From Eshraghiella sp045129695 (GTDB taxonomy: Bacteria; Bacillota; Clostridia; Lachnospirales; Lachnospiraceae): a DNA stretch of 64,000 nt. The stretch lies in contig JBGVJZ010000002.1 of the NCBI GenBank assembly GCA_045129695.1, positions 22,549 to 86,548 on the forward strand, in the 5' to 3' direction. Position numbers and translations under genes: made by a program. The notes below the pieces were generated by a model, which saw nothing but the letters and a program-made list of their open reading frames with translations, was not told the origin of the DNA and ran no database searches. Positions 24,242-34,069 of the stretch are shown piece after piece (the first letter of the stretch is position 1; each line of letters starts with the position of its first letter).

Positions 24242-25609
24242 ATGGTTTTTTCTGGGTTGAATTTTTTGTTTATATTTTTACCGGTGGTAATTGTTGCGTA
24301 TTATATTTGTCCCAGGCAGTGTCGCAATGCGATACTGCTTGTGGCAAGTCTTATTTTCTACGCGTGGGGTGAACCGAAGTACATTCTCGTAATGCTTGTT
24401 TCAACGGTTTTTGATTATGTGAATGGAATTTTAATAGGAAATTTTAAAGATAAGAAAAGAAAATGGGCAGAGGTGCTGGTTTTGGTTATATCAGTAGCCG
24501 GTAATCTGGGAATTCTGGGGGTATTTAAATATGCCGGTCCGCATATTGGGCTGGCATTACCGATAGGAATTTCTTTTTATACTTTTCAGACAATGTCTTA
24601 TACAATTGATGTATTCAGAGGAGATGTTAAGGCACAGAAGAACTTTCTTAAATTTGCCACTTATGTAACAATGTTTCCGCAGCTTATTGCCGGACCGATT
24701 GTAAGATATAGAACGGTTGCCGGCCAGCTTGACAGCCGGGTGTTGTCGGTGGATAAATTTGCAGGGGGAATCAGGAGATTTGTAACAGGACTTGGGAAAA
24801 AAGTTTTGCTTGCAAACATTGCGGGACAACTTTGGGAACATTCTATAAGTACTGCGTCGGATGAGAGAACAGTTCTGTTAGCATGGCTTGGAGCAATCGG
24901 ATATACATTTCAGATATATTTTGACTTCAGTGGATATTCTGACATGGCAATAGGACTCGGCAAGATGTTCGGATTTGATTATGAAGAGAACTTTAATTAT
25001 CCGTATATGGGAAAAAGTATTACTGAATTCTGGCGAAGATGGCATATTTCACTTAGTACATGGTTTAAGGAGTATGTATATATACCGCTTGGAGGCAACA
25101 GAAAAGGGCAGTTAAGGCAGATTATAAATATTCTTATTGTGTGGACTCTGACCGGAGTATGGCATGGAGCAACAGTTAATTTTATGGTCTGGGGCATTTA
25201 TTTTGGTGTGCTTCTAATTATCGAAAAACTGTTTCTCGGAAAAATTCTTAATAAAATTCCCAAAATGCTGTCACATTTATACATGCTTGTTCTGGTGTTG
25301 ATTGGATGGGTTATTTTTGCAATAGATGATTTTGGAAATATAATTACATATTTTGGAAGTATGTTTGGAAATAACGGAATATATGATTCTGATTCAATAT
25401 ACACAGCTCTTAAATTTGGAATCTTTATAGTGATTTGCGTAATCGGATCTACAGGTATTCCTGCTGAATTATCCGGCAAAATCCGTACAAAGATACCTCC
25501 CGCATTAAAAGTTGTTGCAGAAAATATATTTATAATATTTGTTTTTATTGTCTCAGTGGCATTGATTGTTGGGGATTCTTATAATCCTTTCCTGTATTTC
25601 AGGTTTTAG
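24242..25609 (+). CDS. MBOAT family membrane O-acyltransferase
   Basis: A 455-residue polytopic protein of the AlgI/DltB-like MBOAT group, which moves acyl groups across the membrane onto extracellular polymers. Visible hallmarks are ISFYTFQTMSYTIDVFRG, FPQLIAGPIVRY, the FWRRWHISLSTWFKEYVYIPLG block and an invariant histidine in TGVWHGATVNF. It starts 8 nt after the transglutaminase stop, with a GTGGG ribosome site, and is followed 9 nt later by a DHHW protein. The pair resembles alginate-type O-acetylation modules; the target polymer is unknown. Confidence 0.92.
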   Translation: MVFSGLNFLFIFLPVVIVAYYICPRQCRNAILLVASLIFYAWGEPKYILVMLVSTVFDYVNGILIGNFKDKKRKWAEVLVLVISVAGNLGILGVFKYAGPHIGLALPIGISFYTFQTMSYTIDVFRGDVKAQKNFLKFATYVTMFPQLIAGPIVRYRTVAGQLDSRVLSVDKFAGGIRRFVTGLGKKVLLANIAGQLWEHSISTASDERTVLLAWLGAIGYTFQIYFDFSGYSDMAIGLGKMFGFDYEENFNYPYMGKSITEFWRRWHISLSTWFKEYVYIPLGGNRKGQLRQIINILIVWTLTGVWHGATVNFMVWGIYFGVLLIIEKLFLGKILNKIPKMLSHLYMLVLVLIGWVIFAIDDFGNIITYFGSMFGNNGIYDSDSIYTALKFGIFIVICVIGSTGIPAELSGKIRTKIPPALKVVAENIFIIFVFIVSVALIVGDSYNPFLYFRF

Positions 25610-25618
25610 GGGGATATT

Positions 25619-26734
25619 ATGAAAAAAGAAAATTTAATTACGGTAATTATTTTTCTCGGAATGCTTTTAATGGGCGGAATATTATTCCTGTTGATTCCTG
25701 ACAGGGATTTTTCAGAGAATGAGAACAGATATCTTGCAAAAAGTCCTGAGTTTAATAAAGAGGATTTAATATCGGGGGAATATATGGAGGCATTTGAGGA
25801 GTATGTGTCTGACCAGTTCCCTTTCCGTAATCCGCTGATGGCAGTGGCTTCATCATATAAGTATCTGATCGGAATGAGGGACATCAATGGTACTTATGTG
25901 GGTAGTGACGGATATCTTATGAATAAAACAGAGGTTTATCAGGTTGATGATGAACGAATTGCTAAAAATCTGACATATATAAATGATTTTTTTGAGAAAT
26001 ATAAAAAACGGCTTGGTCAGGAAAATATCTGTTTTATGCTTGTACCGGAGGCTTCGATGGTTATGACGAATAAACTGCCCTATTTGGCAGAGCATGAATG
26101 GGAAGCAGAGCTTATGAATAACATTCGTGGGCAGATTAAAGGTGCTGCTGTTATTGAGCCGGAAAAATCAATGTCAGAATCTGACAGGCAATTATACTAC
26201 AGAACGGATCATCATTGGACAACCTATGGAGCATTTGAGGCTTATAAGGAATATGCGTCATATTATGGTAGGAATGTTGATGAGAGTGACTACGATTTCG
26301 TAGAGGTAAGCAGTTCATTTCAGGGAACACTGTATTCCAAGGTGCTGCTCCCAAATAGTGCAAAGGATGTCATAGTAATTAATACGAAATACAGTGATGT
26401 GACACTAATGGCGGATAATGCCGCAGGAAAGTTATATGATTTGGAGGCACTGGAACAAAAGGATAAATATGAGATTTTTCTCGGTGGAAATTACGGAATT
26501 GTTGAAATCGACGGCAATGGCAAAGGCAGTCTGTTGATAATAAAAGATTCTTTTGCAAATTCATTTGTGCCATTCCTTTTGGAAGATTATGACAAAATAA
26601 TAATGATTGACCTCAGATATTACACGGGAGATACTGATATGCTCATTGAAAAAGAGAATATTACCAATATACTCGTGTTGTATCAAATTACCAATTTCAT
26701 TTCAGATGAAAATATGATAAAACTGGGATTGTAA
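25619..26734 (+). CDS. DHHW family (AlgJ/AlgX-like) extracellular protein
   Basis: A 371-residue protein with an N-terminal membrane helix (about 6-25) and an extracellular SGNH-like domain. It carries the family name motif DHHWTTYGAFEAY near residue 198, and KDSFANSFVPFL near the C-terminus, where a catalytic Ser/Asp is expected. In the known AlgJ/AlgX system such proteins complete acetyl transfer from the MBOAT partner to a polysaccharide. The ribosome site is GGGGG. It is the last gene of the operon. Confidence 0.88.
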   Translation: MKKENLITVIIFLGMLLMGGILFLLIPDRDFSENENRYLAKSPEFNKEDLISGEYMEAFEEYVSDQFPFRNPLMAVASSYKYLIGMRDINGTYVGSDGYLMNKTEVYQVDDERIAKNLTYINDFFEKYKKRLGQENICFMLVPEASMVMTNKLPYLAEHEWEAELMNNIRGQIKGAAVIEPEKSMSESDRQLYYRTDHHWTTYGAFEAYKEYASYYGRNVDESDYDFVEVSSSFQGTLYSKVLLPNSAKDVIVINTKYSDVTLMADNAAGKLYDLEALEQKDKYEIFLGGNYGIVEIDGNGKGSLLIIKDSFANSFVPFLLEDYDKIIMIDLRYYTGDTDMLIEKENITNILVLYQITNFISDENMIKLGL

Positions 26735-26793
26735 AAAAAATCAGAATTTGTTATTATTAAATTTAAGTCTACACATTTTGGAGGAATGCACTT

Positions 26794-28458
26794 ATGGATA
26801 ATGAGGCAGTTGTGTCAAAGAATTTTATAGAACAGATTATTGATAAAGATATTGCGGAGGGACATTGTAAGGTCGTTAAGACAAGATTTCCACCTGAACC
26901 AAATGGATATCTTCATATCGGACATGCAAAGTCAATACTTCTTAACTATGGTCTTGCCAAGGAATATGGCGGACAGTTTAACATGAGATTTGATGATACC
27001 AATCCAACCAAGGAAAAGGTGGAGTTCGTTGATTCAATTAAGGCTGACGTTGAGTGGCTTGGTGCAGATTATGAAGACAGATTGTTTTTTGCATCTGATT
27101 ATTTTCAGATTATGTATGAAGCAGCAGTTAAATTAATCAAAAAGGGCAAGGCTTATGTATGTGATTTAACTGCTGATGAGATAAGAGAATACAGAGGTAC
27201 ATTAACTGAGCCGGGCAAAAACAGTCCATACAGGGATCGCTCAATTGAAGAGAACCTTGAGTTGTTTGAGAATATGAAGAATGGTATGTATGAGGACGGT
27301 TCAAAGGTGTTAAGAGCTAAGATTGATATGTCTTCACCTAATATTAACATGAGGGATCCGATTATTTATCGTGTTGCACACCAGTCGCATCACAGACAGG
27401 GTGACAAATGGTGTATTTACCCAATGTATGATTTTGCTCATCCGATTGAGGACGCTACAGAGGGGATTACACATTCCATCTGTACATTGGAGTTTGAGGA
27501 CCACAGACCACTGTATGACTGGGTTGTCAACGAATTAGAATATGAGAATCCTCCTAAACAGATTGAGTTTGCTAAGTTATATCTTACCAATGTTGTAACA
27601 GGTAAGCGTTATATCAAGAGACTTGTTGAAGAGGGGATTGTTGACGGATGGGATGACCCGCGTCTTGTATCACTTGCAGCACTCAGAAGAAGAGGTTTTA
27701 CTCCTGAGTCAATTAAGATGTTTGTGGATTTGGTGGGAGTTGCAAAGGCAAACAGCTCAGTTGATTATGCGATGCTTGAATATTGCATAAGAGAGGATTT
27801 GAAACTTAAGAGACCAAGAGTGATGGCTGTTCTTGATCCTATTAAGTTAATAATTGATAATTATCCTGAGGGACAGGTTGAGATGCTGGAGGTTCCCAAC
27901 AATCTTGAGAATCCTGAACTTGGCAGCAGACAGGTGCCTTTCAGTAGGGAACTGTATATAGAGAGAGAGGATTTTATGGAGGTTCCGCCTAGCAAATATT
28001 ATCGTCTTTATCCCGGTAACGAAGTAAGACTTATGAATGCTTATTTTGTAACTTGTACAGATTTTGTTAAGGATGAGAATGGTAATGTGACAGAGGTTCA
28101 CTGTACCTATGACCCTGAGACTAAGAGTGGTTCGGGCTTTACAGGTCGTAAGGTTAAGGGCACAATCCATTGGGTAAGCGTTAATGAAGCAGTTGTTGCA
28201 GAAGCAAGACTGTATGAGAATATTGTTGATGAGGAAAAGGGTGTATATAATGAAGACGGAAGCCTGAATCTTAATCCTAATTCACTTACGGTTGTGGATA
28301 AGTGTTATATTGAGCCTTGTGTAAAGAATGCTGCGGCATATGAGAGCTTTCAGTTTGTAAGAAATGGATTTTTCTGTGTTGATAGCAAGGATTCCACTGT
28401 GGATAAACCTGTATTCAACAGAATTGTTTCATTAAAGAGTTCATTTAAATTAAAATAA
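26794..28458 (+). CDS. glnS: Glutaminyl-tRNA synthetase
   Basis: A class I synthetase of 554 residues, the usual length. It has the HIGH motif in PPEPNGYLHIGHAKS and GlnRS-type RFDDTNPTKE. A KMSKS-like site is VTGKRYIKRL, less canonical than E. coli's. The GlnRS C-terminal beta-barrel domains follow. Having glnS means the cell can charge tRNA-Gln directly. The start has TTGGAGGA. A DUF2225 gene follows after 13 nt. Confidence 0.94.
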   Translation: MDNEAVVSKNFIEQIIDKDIAEGHCKVVKTRFPPEPNGYLHIGHAKSILLNYGLAKEYGGQFNMRFDDTNPTKEKVEFVDSIKADVEWLGADYEDRLFFASDYFQIMYEAAVKLIKKGKAYVCDLTADEIREYRGTLTEPGKNSPYRDRSIEENLELFENMKNGMYEDGSKVLRAKIDMSSPNINMRDPIIYRVAHQSHHRQGDKWCIYPMYDFAHPIEDATEGITHSICTLEFEDHRPLYDWVVNELEYENPPKQIEFAKLYLTNVVTGKRYIKRLVEEGIVDGWDDPRLVSLAALRRRGFTPESIKMFVDLVGVAKANSSVDYAMLEYCIREDLKLKRPRVMAVLDPIKLIIDNYPEGQVEMLEVPNNLENPELGSRQVPFSRELYIEREDFMEVPPSKYYRLYPGNEVRLMNAYFVTCTDFVKDENGNVTEVHCTYDPETKSGSGFTGRKVKGTIHWVSVNEAVVAEARLYENIVDEEKGVYNEDGSLNLNPNSLTVVDKCYIEPCVKNAAAYESFQFVRNGFFCVDSKDSTVDKPVFNRIVSLKSSFKLK

Positions 28459-28471
28459 GCGGAGGTTTAGT

Positions 28472-29317
28472 ATGGGTGTTTTTTCAGGATTGGAATCTAT
28501 GGGATTTTCGGGGTTATCAAATGTAAAAATATATGAAGAAGAGAAACAGGAAACTGCCTCCGCTAAAGGAGAACAGAAGGCTGTTGCCAATGTTGTACAG
28601 GAATCGGATTTTCTATTTGAGAAGAAAATATCATGCCCTGTGTGTGATAAGGAGTTCAAGACTAAAACAGTTAAAACCGGTAAACCAAGGCTTATGGGAG
28701 CAGATTCAGATCTTCGCCCGAAATATTCGGGAATTGATTCTATTAAATATGATGCAATTGTTTGCCCGAATTGTGGATACGCAGCACTGAGCCGTTTTTT
28801 CAGCTATATGACAAGTGCTCAGGCAAAATTAATTCGTGAGAATGTTACTAATGGTTTCAAGGGCCTTCCTAAAGGTGGAGAGACCTACACATATGATGAG
28901 GCAATTAATCGTCATAAGCTTGCGCTGTATAATTCTATTGTCAAGAAAGGCAAAAACAGCGAAAGGGCATACACATGTCTTAAAATAGCATGGCTGTATC
29001 GTGGAATGAGAGAGAACCTTCCTGCGGATACTGCTAATATTGAAGATGTAAAGCAGAAATGCCTTAAAAGCGAGCAGGAGATGATTTCAAATGCTTTTGA
29101 CGGATTTGCAGTCAGCCGTGCCAAGGAGGATTTTCCAATCTGTGGCATGGATGAGTGCACCTTCGATTATCTTCTTGCAGACCTGGCATTCAAGCTTGGT
29201 AAGTATGATATTGCGAGCAAATATGCATCAGAGGTAATTGTTGCAAGGACTGCGAATACCAAGCTTAAAGAGCGTGCACGTAGTCTAAGGGATGAGATTA
29301 AGAGTAAATTAAAGTGA
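28472..29317 (+). CDS. DUF2225 domain protein with zinc-binding cysteines
   Basis: A 281-residue soluble protein. Two CxxC pairs, CPVCDKEF (near 56) and CPNCGYAA (near 96), form a probable zinc site, and the helical C-terminal half resembles a TPR-like array. This matches DUF2225, whose function is not established. The start follows GCGGAGG. The stop overlaps the next start codon by one base (TGATG), implying co-translation with the LTA-synthase-like gene. Confidence 0.87.
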   Translation: MGVFSGLESMGFSGLSNVKIYEEEKQETASAKGEQKAVANVVQESDFLFEKKISCPVCDKEFKTKTVKTGKPRLMGADSDLRPKYSGIDSIKYDAIVCPNCGYAALSRFFSYMTSAQAKLIRENVTNGFKGLPKGGETYTYDEAINRHKLALYNSIVKKGKNSERAYTCLKIAWLYRGMRENLPADTANIEDVKQKCLKSEQEMISNAFDGFAVSRAKEDFPICGMDECTFDYLLADLAFKLGKYDIASKYASEVIVARTANTKLKERARSLRDEIKSKLK

Positions 29318-31356
29318 TGAAAAATAAAATTAAAGAAACTAAATTTGGTAAAAAAATAAAAGAAATATGGAGCAATAAGTTTTTCGGCAATTCATGGGTG
29401 AGATTGGGATTGCTTTCTGTTCTCTTAAACATTATTGTGGAGGCATTAAGCAGACATTCATTTTGGGAAGGCATATCTCATTTATGGGTAAATCCTTTGG
29501 CATTTATCTATAATTGCATGATGATATTTTTTACATTATCCTTTGCAATGTTTTTTAAGAAGCGATTTTTTGTCGGTGGATTAATCAGTACCGTATGGAT
29601 AGGTATGGGTGTTGTTAACTGCATTATGCTTTCTTTCAGAAAAACACCGTTCACTGCTCCTGATTGCGGGAATTTATCTGACTTTTTCAAAATACTTCCA
29701 CAGTATTTTAGTACATTTCAGGTTGTGTTAATTATTGCACTTATCGTACTTGTTATTGCAGGTGTTGTTATTTTTGCTATACGGAGTCCTAAGATTAATA
29801 CTAAGATTAATTATATTATGTGTGGTCTTGCTACAGCGGTGTCATTTGGAGTAGTAATGCTTCTTAGCAATCTTGGACCAAAGCTTGGTTTTTTGGCGGA
29901 TAATTTTGGTAATATTGCTAATGCATATAAGAAATATGGTTTCGGATATTGTTTTTTCAGTTCTGTTTTTGACAGTGGAATTGACAAACCTAAGGATTAC
30001 AATAAGGATACCATTCAGAATATTGTAGAAGAGATGGATACACAGGCACCGGAGGTTCTTGATGATAATGCAGAGGTTGACCCAAAAGAGGTTCATCCTA
30101 ACATTATTTTTGTACAGTTGGAATCACTGTTTGATCCAAACCTTTTGAAGGGAATTGAAATTTCAGAGGAGCCGCTTCCAAACCTCAAGAAGCTGTATGC
30201 TAATTTTTCTTCAGGATATATTTCTGTTCCTTCGTTTGGTGCAGGAACTGCAAATACGGAGTTTGAGGTTATCACCGGTATGAATCTGGAAGATTTTGGA
30301 CCGGGTGAGTATCCTTATAAAACTGTACTTAAAGAAAATGCGTGTGAATCAATCTGCTATTATTTAAAGGAATATGGTTATACAACTAATGCACTTCACA
30401 ACAATGAGGGTGACTTCTATCAGAGAAATACCGTTTTCAGCCGTCTTGGGTTTGATACATTTACTTCTATTGAGTATATAGAGGAGTATGAGGAAACTCC
30501 GATGGGATGGGTTAAGGATAACTGTCTTATTGGCGAAATTACAGGAATGCTCAAGGAATCAGATACACCTGATTATATATATTGTATCTCTGTTCAGGGA
30601 CATGGTGATTATCCTGCTGTAACTGAGGATATGGGAATGAATATTACGGTAAGCAATAATGATGTTACCGGCAATCCGGAAGGATTTGAGTACTATGTAA
30701 ATCAGATTCATGATATGGATAAGTTTGTTGGCAACCTTATTGAAGAGGTCAACAAAATAGATGAAGAAACAGTTATAGTATTTTATGGAGATCATCTGCC
30801 TACATTTGACATTACTGACGAAGAGCTAGAGAATGGTAATATTTATCAGACGCAGTATGTTATCTGGAATAATTTTGGTCTTGATCATATAGATAAGGAT
30901 ATTGAGGCATATCAGTTGTCTTCAATAGTTATGAGCCGTCTGGGATTGAGTGGGGGCATGATTTCCAAACTACATATGACTAATATGGACTCTGAGAATC
31001 AGGAGGAATATCTTGATAAGCTTACACTTCTTGAATACGATTTGCTCTATGGAGATTGTGAAGCATATGGAGGCAGAAATCCTTATACGGTAACTAATCT
31101 CCAAATGGGATATAAAAAGATTACCATCAATATGGTTGGTATCGCAGATGATGAGAATATGAAGGTTTCAGGTTCTAATTATACAGCATGCAGTAAGGTG
31201 ACTATTAATGGTGAGTTGTATGATACCGAATTCATATCCGGCAAAGAACTTTTGGTAAGGGGTTATACACCATCAACCGGGGATAAAATTGCCGTCGTCC
31301 AGAAGGATGAGAACGGAGACATATTAAGCAGTACAAGTATTTATGTAGTTGAATAA
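29317..31356 (+). CDS. LTA synthase family sulfatase-like membrane enzyme
   Basis: A protein of about 679 residues with five N-terminal membrane helices (within 25-190) and an extracellular sulfatase-fold domain. Catalytic-region motifs are NIIFVQLESLFDP, the nucleophile threonine in FGAGTANTEFEVITG, and YGDHLPTF in the metal site. LtaS-type enzymes transfer glycerol-phosphate from phosphatidylglycerol to teichoic acid chains or glycolipids. The last 90 residues form an extra beta-rich domain. The start is taken at ATG 29317; GTG 29314 is an alternative. Confidence 0.9.
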   Translation: MKNKIKETKFGKKIKEIWSNKFFGNSWVRLGLLSVLLNIIVEALSRHSFWEGISHLWVNPLAFIYNCMMIFFTLSFAMFFKKRFFVGGLISTVWIGMGVVNCIMLSFRKTPFTAPDCGNLSDFFKILPQYFSTFQVVLIIALIVLVIAGVVIFAIRSPKINTKINYIMCGLATAVSFGVVMLLSNLGPKLGFLADNFGNIANAYKKYGFGYCFFSSVFDSGIDKPKDYNKDTIQNIVEEMDTQAPEVLDDNAEVDPKEVHPNIIFVQLESLFDPNLLKGIEISEEPLPNLKKLYANFSSGYISVPSFGAGTANTEFEVITGMNLEDFGPGEYPYKTVLKENACESICYYLKEYGYTTNALHNNEGDFYQRNTVFSRLGFDTFTSIEYIEEYEETPMGWVKDNCLIGEITGMLKESDTPDYIYCISVQGHGDYPAVTEDMGMNITVSNNDVTGNPEGFEYYVNQIHDMDKFVGNLIEEVNKIDEETVIVFYGDHLPTFDITDEELENGNIYQTQYVIWNNFGLDHIDKDIEAYQLSSIVMSRLGLSGGMISKLHMTNMDSENQEEYLDKLTLLEYDLLYGDCEAYGGRNPYTVTNLQMGYKKITINMVGIADDENMKVSGSNYTACSKVTINGELYDTEFISGKELLVRGYTPSTGDKIAVVQKDENGDILSSTSIYVVE

Positions 31357-31368
31357 GAGAATTTTCAA

Positions 31369-31404
31369 AAAATGCAGTATGACCCAAAGGGTTTACTGCA
31401 TTTT
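31369..31404. terminator. Bidirectional terminator between convergent genes
   Basis: AAAATGCAGTA (31369-31379) and TACTGCATTTT (31394-31404) form an 11-bp stem with an inner ACCC/GGGT. A-rich on the left and T-rich on the right, it can serve both strands. Confidence 0.8.
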
Positions 31405-31453
31405 CTATGTCAAGGGGATATGTACAGATCATACATATCCCTAATTTAATTCT

Positions 31454-32575
31454 TTATTTGCCGGCGACATCGTTTGCATCATTAAGTACAGCCTTAACAG
31501 ATTTCAAATATTTATGTATTTCCAATAGTTCCTTACGGGAAGAAACGCCTAGTTTCCCGTAGATGTTGTGGTTATGATATTTTAGCGTGGATTCCTTGAT
31601 ATTCAGGATCGCCATAATTTCCTTTGTGGTAATTCTGGCAATATACGTACCATAGATTGTTTTCTCTGTCGGTGTCAGTATTTTAAGTCCCATCATAAAG
31701 AACTCAATACGTTCAGGTGAAATTTCTTCGCCCTCCACCGGCTTTTCAAGAATAACATTCGGTACGGCAGTTTCTTCTGACGGGTAGCTTTGTACCGACT
31801 CGACCTGATTGACAATCTTCTTCATTCGTTGGTATTCGTTCATCACAAGGTGAACACCAAGCAGGAATAACTCACTTATGATATAGGAAATGGACAACAT
31901 TTCAAAATTAATGCTTGTAAGCTACTCGGTAAACCATACACCGATATTTACGAATACAGCTATTACAAGGATAACAGCGTGTGCGGTGGTATAAATGGTC
32001 TTCTTGACCTGTGCACGGATAATAACTGTAACCATAGCGGTAAAGTAACCGACCAGATAGAGCAGATATAGCGGATGCAGTGGACCGTAGACCTTTACAA
32101 GCGTAGAAACACCATTGACTATCTCAAAGGAAACCTCTTTATAGTAGATTGATAATATTCCCGGACTTGCAGCAATCAAAAATATGATAATTGATAACGA
32201 ACCTAAAGCACCGTGCAGCCACATTGGATACTTGGTGCCGGAAACATCTAAAATGATCATCAGCATTGCAAGGGGTAAAAATACCGAGCCGAGATATGCA
32301 ACCCGGTTTGCCCATAGAGCCATCTCTAAGCAGGTAGACATCGCTAAGAACGTGTAGCCGATGTTTACCACAAGCACCGATGCAAACAACAAAATAAACC
32401 ATATCTTCTTTTTGCGAACCAAAATGCAACAGCCAATCAGAAGCAATAAAGACAATACGGCAACAACCGAGTAGATAATCGACTGGCTGGTACTTTTACT
32501 ACCGACAGTGGTACATCCTGATAAACTCAATATTAAAAACAGCAAGATAGGTATGCTTGCAAATAACTTTTTCAT
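31454..32575 (-). pseudogene. LuxR-type membrane regulator split by an in-frame TAG
   Basis: Two open segments in the same frame are separated by one TAG (plus-strand 31922-31924). The upstream part (start ATG 32575, AAGGATG site) begins with a lipoprotein-like signal (LSLSGCTT) and seven hydrophobic helices, ending GVWFTE. The downstream part continues as LTSINFEMLSISYIISELF and ends with a LuxR/GerE helix-turn-helix (TTKEIMAILNIKESTLKYH). From memory, intact family members have Gln after the Glu, so a CAG-to-TAG change is likely. The ATG at 31900 has no convincing ribosome site. Readthrough cannot be excluded. Confidence 0.8.
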
Positions 32576-32655
32576 TTTGCATCCTTCGACCATGTTTTCC
32601 GAAAAATTACGGTCCAACTCTATAATTTCTATGTTTTTAAAAAAAACCACTCAAT

Positions 32656-32701
32656 CCCATACTTTTAGTATGGGGACAAAAAGTATAGGAAACTTTATAA
32701 T
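32656..32701 (+). promoter_or_regulatory. Dyad and promoter-like elements between the LuxR gene and the 32.9-kb genes
   Basis: A perfect dyad CCCATAC-TTTTA-GTATGGG (32656-32674) overlaps a weak -35 (GGGACA, 32673-32678), followed 17 nt later by TATAAT (32696-32701). The dyad also lies about 80 nt upstream of the LuxR-type gene on the other strand. The dyad could be the operator of that LuxR-type regulator. The rest of this 0.3-kb gap (32702-32900) holds no gene; it shows only a weak GACAA/TTGTC hairpin before ATTTTT near 32775-32800. Confidence 0.45.
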
Positions 32702-32900
32702 TATAGTTAATGTGGGAGTATAAAAGGAGGTTATACTTGGTTTTTTTTATTATATCATAGCCCTATGGCACGGACAAGTGTTTAATTGTCGGATTTTTGT
32801 TGGCTGGGCCAATGCAGGCAGGAGATAATCGTATGCTGTGGATAAAGAAAACTTGTTAGACAATAAAATCAAAAGGTAAAATACACAGGAGGTATTTTCT

Positions 32901-33344
32901 ATGAACTATGTTGGAAAATGGACATTTCATTCTATCGGCGTGATGAATGAAAATAACGAGATGGTCTACATGGGTGCAGAGGAATATTTGGACTCACCGA
33001 TGCCATACATTGATGAAACGGATGCCGAAGCCGTCGCCGATGAGAGGAAAGAGAGAATGCGGACTGTCGGTGGACAGATTGCGATTTGCGAGGATGGTAA
33101 ATTGTATATGCTTATGCCGCTTCCTGAAGGTGTATCTCAGGCAGAAATCGACGCAGCAGTTGCGGCAGGTCATATCAAACTCTACGACGGCATGATGACC
33201 GATAAGCCAATGACCTGGGAAAAGCGAAACGAAGATATGTGGCTTGAAGTTGGTACAGGCATGAGTGATGATGGTTGGGTCAAGATATCCTATGATAACG
33301 GTTTCCTTATTTTTATGACTACCCGATATGTAAAAACTGAATAA
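32901..33344 (+). CDS. Hypothetical lipocalin-like cytosolic protein
   Basis: A 147-residue protein not firmly assigned. It starts MNYVGKWTFHSIG and has alternating strands ending YDNGFLIFMTTRYVK, a pattern reminiscent of small beta-barrel (lipocalin-like) folds. There is no signal peptide or membrane segment. The start follows an ideal AGGAGG. The next gene starts 15 nt after its stop and must be co-transcribed. The pair lies downstream of a dyad-containing promoter beside the broken LuxR regulator. Confidence 0.7.
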   Translation: MNYVGKWTFHSIGVMNENNEMVYMGAEEYLDSPMPYIDETDAEAVADERKERMRTVGGQIAICEDGKLYMLMPLPEGVSQAEIDAAVAAGHIKLYDGMMTDKPMTWEKRNEDMWLEVGTGMSDDGWVKISYDNGFLIFMTTRYVKTE

Positions 33345-33359
33345 TTGGAGGAAAATATA

Positions 33360-33959
33360 ATGAGTATTTTTGATTCGTTGAGAAGAACTGCGGAGTTTAC
33401 ACTGAAAAAGGAGGCTTCTAAAGTTGTTAATAATGCGGTTCAGTCCGTGGGAAAAGGGAAAAACCATTCTGAAAGTTTTATTTTCGATGTTCTTCCTACT
33501 AATGTTGTAGAACTTAAGGCTTTGCCGGAGGCATCTTTGGATTCCGCGTTCAAAACAGCGGCATTGACAATTGTTGCTTTGTGCCGTTATGAACAGAATC
33601 CGGACGAAGCAATTGCAATGCTTAATTTCCTGAAAGGCCCCGCAGAAGTCACTGGTCAGGAAAAACAGTTTATCAGAGAACGGTTGAACGGCAAAGGCTA
33701 CAAAGCATTGTCATTCTTCGCCGGAGCAACACCGGAAAACGGTTATAAGCCTACGACTCCATATACTATTTCCGTCAACGAAAACCCTTATTCTTTTGAC
33801 GAAGAAAACTGGGCAACGTTGTATGTAACAAGCGGTGGAGCCGATAATCCAAGACCTATTAAATTGCGTAAAAAGCCATCTGCCGGTCAGTGGTTCTTAA
33901 ATGATATTCAATGCCTTTCTGACATTCGTACACCTGTTGAGGATGATCCTTGGGCATAA
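33360..33959 (+). CDS. DUF6935-like protein
   Basis: A 199-residue soluble protein. Features I associate with DUF6935 are FDVLPTNVVELKALPEASLD, the FFAGATPENGYKPTTPYT block and a C-terminal GGADNPRPIKLRKKPSAGQW ending in DPWA. ATG 33360 with a TTGGAGG site is preferred over the in-frame TTG at 33345, which lies inside that site. It is second in the operon after the lipocalin-like gene and is followed by a strong terminator. Function unknown. Confidence 0.78.
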   Translation: MSIFDSLRRTAEFTLKKEASKVVNNAVQSVGKGKNHSESFIFDVLPTNVVELKALPEASLDSAFKTAALTIVALCRYEQNPDEAIAMLNFLKGPAEVTGQEKQFIRERLNGKGYKALSFFAGATPENGYKPTTPYTISVNENPYSFDEENWATLYVTSGGADNPRPIKLRKKPSAGQWFLNDIQCLSDIRTPVEDDPWA

Positions 33960-33984
33960 TTTGTCAACTGTTTGAAGAAGCTTG

Positions 33985-34028
33985 TATGCCACAAATTGGA
34001 ATTTTTTTTCGATTTGTGGCATATTTTT
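33985..34028 (+). terminator. Terminator after the DUF6935 gene
   Basis: TATGCCACAAAT (33985-33996) and ATTTGTGGCATA (34012-34023) form a 12-bp perfect stem, followed by TTTTTG. Confidence 0.88.
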
Positions 34029-34069
34029 GTGTGTTGCTATAAATTGATTTCCAAGGAAAATTCCCCTTG

